Made by a program: the position numbers and the translations under genes. Positions 59,191 through 64,000 of a DNA stretch of 64,000 nt are shown piece after piece (position 1 is the stretch's first letter; each line of letters begins with the position of its first letter). The notes under the pieces are model-generated. The model did no database searches. It saw only the letters and a list, made by a program, of their open reading frames with translations, and was not told where the DNA came from. Source of the DNA: Sipunculus nudus (lineage: Eukaryota > Annelida > Sipuncula > Golfingiida > Sipunculidae); NCBI GenBank assembly GCA_026874595.1, contig CM049311.1, positions 9,027,676 through 9,091,675 on the forward strand. The letters are read 5' to 3'.

Positions 59191-61809
59191 AGCTCAGCTG
59201 ACTATAAGTCATCTGAGCTATAGTCGTGGTCCATTGTCCGTCGTCCGTCTGTCTGTCTGTCCGTCCGTCCGTCCGTAGATGTGGCACATTTTGAAACCGT
59301 AAGACCTAGGAATCCAAAATTCGGCATAATGCTAGATGTCCCCAAGATCTCCTACCAAGCCGAAAACTGGGTCTTTGCAACTTCGTTTCTTTGAGAAATT
59401 AAGGAAAAACCTCAATTTTTTATTAAAAACCTATTTTCACACTTCAGGACTGCCTAATATCAAAACCACTCATCTGTTTTTCCTCATATTTACCATAAAT
59501 ATTCCTCTATATAGTTCCTATGTACATGCCAGAAATTATGTCTGTATTATTTAATTTAAAAAAGTAATGGGCCCAAACATAATGCATTTTGTAAAAAATC
59601 AGGAAAGATATTTGATCACTTAACACAAAAAATGTTAAAGCTATGGACCTTTTTTCTGGTAATATAACTTTAATTAATCAAAATTAAATTGTATACCCAA
59701 AATTAGATGAAAATCTTTTAAATTTTTTAAAATATTAATAAAAATAAAAAATTGGTACCTTAAATTTTGCCCAACTTTGACCATGGCACGTTTTTTTCCT
59801 GTAAGTACTGTGGATTTAATTTTCACAGCATGTTTTTGTTAGCATTTAAACTGTTAACACCAAAAATTTGAAACCAGTTGATCAAAAACTGTAGATTTTA
59901 ATCAAGTTTTCAAGCACCATGTAACATATTGTTTACATCAAGCTAGTGTTATGCAGTTTGCAAGAGCTCAGCTCCCCAGCTTCAGCTCTAAGTTCCTTAA
60001 ATTCGGCATACAGTTAGATGTCTCCGAAATCCCCTACCATGCCAAGAATTTGGTCACTAGGACTTAATACCTTCGAGATATTAATGAAAAACTTCATTTT
60101 TCCATTAAAAACCCATTGTTACACTTCAAGACTGCCTAATATCAAAACCACTGATCTGACTTTAATCATAAATAATATACATATTTTTCATTCTCTATGC
60201 ACATGCCAGAATGATGTCAGTATTGCGTAATTGTTTTAAGTTATGGGCCCAAACATAATGCACTTTGTAAAAAATCAAGAAATATATTTACCCCCTTAAC
60301 AAGGGCATTGCTGAAGCTAGAGATTTTTTTGTCAGGGATGTAACTTTATTTAATCAAGATTCAATTGAATACCCAAAATTAGTTCAGGACAGAATTTTTC
60401 AAATTTTATAAGTTATTAGTATAAATATAAAATTAGTACCTTAAATTTTGCCCAACTGTGACCATGGCACTTTGTTTCCCGTGAGCACTGTTGATATAAT
60501 TTTCATATCATGCACACATAAGGAATTCAGCTTTTTAGTTTAGAAAGCTGAAAGAAATTGGCCAAAAATTGTAGCTTTTATTAATGTTTTTTATGAGACC
60601 CTGTCAGACTTTGGCTCTCTCAAGCCCCTCTTGAGTCACCTGTATGTTGACCTTGTTGACCTTTCATCAAATTATGCACGCTTGAGGCATACATGGAATC
60701 CAGGCAGCTTATGGCCAGCCACAGTTGATCTAGGTGTCCAACCCAACTCATCTAGTAGTTTTAACCAACAACATAACAATAAACAAATTAATAAATTTTT
60801 ATTGGTTTTTAATAACAAATTAAAGAAAAATAGAAAAGGAATTTGTTAGTTTATTATAACAGGAAATTAACTTGCAGTTACTGATGATATAAGAATCTTG
60901 TATCGATGGGTAGAATGTCACATATTCCAAATAACACCATGCAGTCACCTATGGCATTTTTCAGTTCAATTTTAATGATAATGAAGTAAATCATATTATT
61001 CATTACTAATCATTAGGGATCATATGAAGGAAATTAATGACAGACAAAGATGCAGTTGATAATATTAATCTAGATTCCTACTGTGTCTAGTGTGTACATT
61101 GATGTGAAATTAGTCCAAAATGAATTTTTTACAGTTATTTTTTAATATAAATAAAAGCCATAAAACCAGGTACTTATGATCATTATTTAAATGTGTGAAT
61201 TTTGTATATTCTGGATTCTCAACATCATTGTTTGGTGAAAACTGAATAAATACCAGACATGGTGCGAATACTTTGTAATTGTATTTAAATACGAATATGA
61301 TTATGTACTCCATTATAAAATTTCTTGCATAAAGAATGGGAATTCAGGTAAAAATGAAAGTATATGAATACTTGTGCCAATACTTTCAAAATGTATTCAT
61401 GAATGCATTCATGAATATATTCTTTAATATTATTTTAATAATCATATCAGTTATATTTCATTTTAAAAAATCATATGATTCTCTTATTATTTTTAATAAA
61501 AATTATATTTGGGACAATATTTGTAATATTTTTTAATAAATAGTTAAACTCTTATATTATATGTTCTGCTTATAAGTTATATGGCCAAGTCAAAATCTGT
61601 GTGACAATAGTACTCCATTTGTTAATAAAATAAATGAAATCAATCCTCTTCCCTGTCTCCAAAGGTACTATAAAAATCATACATAAGCTAAACAACAACA
61701 ACTCATAATACAGCTTATAATACCACACAAAACCAGCATGTGCCTCATTTCTAAATAATATTTTTTTATCATATATAACAGCTGAGCGTCGTGACCCATA
61801 GGTCCCTTG
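59191..61809 (+). mobile_element. HEL-1 element C, short subfamily (2.6 kb), inside element A
   Basis: Left hairpin at 59191, TCCG/TCTG tract, right end GTCGTGACCCATAGGTCCC then TTG at 61809. Very similar to 1896-4418 and 41856-44470. On either side, element A sequence matches the uninterrupted stretch of element B at about 56160-56210 (ATTGTT, then GGCTCAG, GAATGGG), showing that C inserted into A. Confidence 0.78.
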
Positions 61810-63176
61810 CTTTTTATTGGCTCAGTAGAATGGGGAAAAAAATGATTTGCTTTGTTTCTCCATCTTTCTGTCTGTTTTAAATATTTAATGTTCATGAATA
61901 AACTTTTTAAAAAAAAAAAAAAAAGCACTGTTGAATTAAATTTCATATCCTCGATGTATATGCAAGGGTGTTGTAACTCTCACCATCCCCTTCTTCATCC
62001 CACTGAGGCTTTGCTCCTTGGCACTGTGAACAATAGTTCTATGGCTATAGCATAAAATTTAATAATTAAAGAAAATATCTGCAGAGAGACAGAGGCGTTG
62101 TAACTCTGATCATAACACAACACCCCCCCCCCCCCCAATCACGTCATTGCACCTGTGGAGTGGGGATGTTATGGCAACTGTATACATAACATAAAATTGA
62201 TAAAAAAAGGTTTACCAAATAAATTGGATCTCATCAGACAAATGTGTAAAATGTTGAACTGTCAACAGCTTATCAAAATTGTAACCAATGGAAAGGCATG
62301 GTCAGATCTCAAATATTATTTGCACCATTTTCTTCAATCATATAAACCAACCATGGCCCAAATTACCTCTTCCTCTCAAACTTTATCTACATTTCATCAT
62401 ATTTTTAATATTTTAACCTTCTAGGTGTTTCAGTAATGTTGACCATTTGTCCATAGGTACCTATGTACATGCCAGAAATTATGTCAATATTGTGTTTTAT
62501 GTAGACGTGAGGGTCATCAAAATAATGTACCTTGTCAAGACCGATCTTGTCAAGATATCATGTCATACAGTTACAAATTCATAAATCCCCTCATCAGCAT
62601 AGTTAATCATAACCTTGTATCTGTCAAATTGAAAGCTTGCAGTTTTCCATACACTATAGATCCTTCAACAAATAGCCTTATCATCATTATACCACTGCTT
62701 AGTATACTGTCATTGCATTCATATTTGCTCAAATAAATTGTTTTTTTTTTACCCCTCCAAAATAAATAAAAAATAAACCACTATATTTTACTCCATATTA
62801 ATCCATCAGTCAGATTATTTCATATATCATTTACTCACATATTACATTATATTCCTTTATAAAAGCCCAACATGACCATGATATTCATAAGCTTTTTCTA
62901 CTCAATATAGTATAACAATGGTGATACATTTATAGTCCAATCATGATCAGCTGAGCGCCGTGACCCATGGGTCCCTTGTTCATACAATTGTTTTTCAAAC
63001 AGTTCCTTATTTGGCAACCGTACAGGCTCATTTTACACTAAAGCACGGCGCGTCTGTTTTATATTTGTTAGCATTTTTACAGAAATAAGAACGAAAAATA
63101 TTGGAGCCCAATGAAAGAAAGGTAAAATACATCTTTAGCAGAGACAATGGCTGCGCTACTGGATCTTTGTCTTTTT

Positions 63177-64000
63177 AGCTCAGCTGACTATAAGTCATCT
63201 GAGCTATAGTCGTGGTCCATTGTCCGTCGTCCGTCTGTCTGTCCGTCCGTCCGTCCGTAGATGTGGCACGTTTTGCAACCGTAAGACCTAGGAACCTAAA
63301 ATTCGGCATAGTGTTAGATGTCCCCAAGATCTCCTACCAAGCCGAAAACTGGGTCTTTGCGACTTTGTTCCTTTAAGAAATTAAGGAAAAACCTCAATTT
63401 TTTATTAAAAACCTATTTTCATACTTCAGGGCTGCCTAATATCAAAACCACTCATCTGTTTTTCCTCATATTTACCATAAACATTCCTCTATATAGTTCC
63501 TATGTACATGCCTGAAATTATGTCTGTATTATATAATTTAAGAAAGTTATGGGCCAGAACATAATGCATTTTGTAAAAAATCAGGAAAGATATTTGATCA
63601 CTTAACAAAAAACTTGTTAAAGCTATGGACTTTTTTTTTCAAGTAATATAACTTTAATTAATCAAAATTAAATTGTATACCCAAAATTAGATCAAAATCT
63701 TTTAAATTTTAAAAAATATTAACAAAAATAAAAAATTGGTACCTTAAATTTTGCCTTACTTTGACCATAGCACGTTTTTTTTCCTGTAAGTACTGAGGAT
63801 TTAATTTTCTCAGCATGTTCTGGTTAGCATTTTGTCTGTTAACACCAAAAATTTGAAACCAGTTGATCAAAAACTGTAGATTTTATTCAAGTTTTCAAGC
63901 ACCATGTAACATATTGTTTACATCAGGCTAGTGTTATGCAGTTTGCAAGAGCTCAGCTCCCCAGCTTAAGCTCTCAGTTCGTAAAATTTGGCATACAATT
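63177..64000 (+). mobile_element. HEL-1 element D, cut by the window end
   Basis: Left hairpin AGCTCAGCTGACTATAAGTC at 63177, then the TCCG/TCTG tract and the standard HEL-1 left half including the second internal repeat block near 63960. The right end lies beyond the window. Confidence 0.8.

Larger units (their letters stand above)
46502..62978 (+). mobile_element. HEL-1 element A, long subfamily, expanded by nested insertions
   Basis: The left end (AGCTCAG hairpin, TCCG tract) is at 46502. Its own sequence runs to 46956, resumes at 57812 (CAGGAATATAACTTTATTTA, the continuation found in intact HEL-1 copies) to 59190, and resumes again at 61810 to the right end (CAGCTGAGCGCCGTGACCCA, then TGGGTCCCTTG) at 62978. 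Its own length is about 3.0 kb of a 16.5 kb span. Inside are HEL-2 (46957-57811) and HEL-1 element C (59191-61809). It has a CT-rich tract at about 58847-58975 and poly-C tracts near 58207 and 62124. No coding capacity. Confidence 0.75.

Noticed and set aside
1-64000. CRISPR arrays, bacterial operons, riboswitches, rRNA or tRNA genes
   Set aside because: None seen. The tandem arrays are eukaryotic satellite or transposon cores, and the only tRNA-like sequences are SINE heads.

Overview
The window is eukaryotic DNA, AT-rich and dominated by introns and repeats, and almost certainly comes from a marine bivalve mollusc. Coding sequence is split into short exons with GT/AG borders. Most of the rest is interspersed repeats of the kind found in bivalves: elements with a terminal hairpin, (TCCG)n tracts and long internal tandem units, tRNA-derived SINEs, and DNA elements with TA target duplications. 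No bacterial, viral or organellar genes were seen. Assignment to bivalves rests on repeat style and is an inference. The repeat names HEL-1 to HEL-4 are mine.

Two genes are recognised, both on the + strand. (1) NDUFB2, a small inner-membrane subunit of respiratory complex I: two exons are present (5316-5439 and 9514-9588). The exon carrying the start and mitochondrial presequence was not found. (2) PRDM4, a PR/SET-domain zinc-finger transcriptional regulator: a complete nine-exon model runs from 28614 to 45190. The exons sum to 2385 nt with no frame break, giving 794 residues, close to the 801 of human PRDM4. Two minus-strand ORFs (16385-16615 and 18313-18564) look coding but are unidentified; the second has a C2H2-like finger.

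Layout: 1-1018, a hairpin-ended repeat copy. 1019-5315, a LINE scrap and a 2.5 kb HEL-1 element. 5316-9900, NDUFB2, whose intron holds a TIR element and a HEL-3 element. 9949-10735, a 17-unit minisatellite. 11912-14697, a second copy of the first repeat, split by a HEL-1 insertion. 14698-28300, gene-poor sequence with a solo LTR at 18938-19741. 28300-45620, PRDM4, with two TIR elements and two SINEs in its first introns and HEL-2 plus HEL-1 in its last. 46502-62978, one old HEL-1 element swollen by nested insertions. 63177-64000, the start of another HEL-1.

The main points for a second look are: a 53-bp array upstream of PRDM4 exon 5 that repeats the splice acceptor and the first codons; a matching duplication of the NDUFB2 exon 2 splice donor; a shared terminal design in at least three unrelated repeat families that points to Helentron/HINE-type rolling-circle elements; a nest of insertions whose order and exact insertion points can be read by comparing empty and filled sites; and a long HEL-1 form that still carries an old internal terminus, as expected if it captured a new 3' end.
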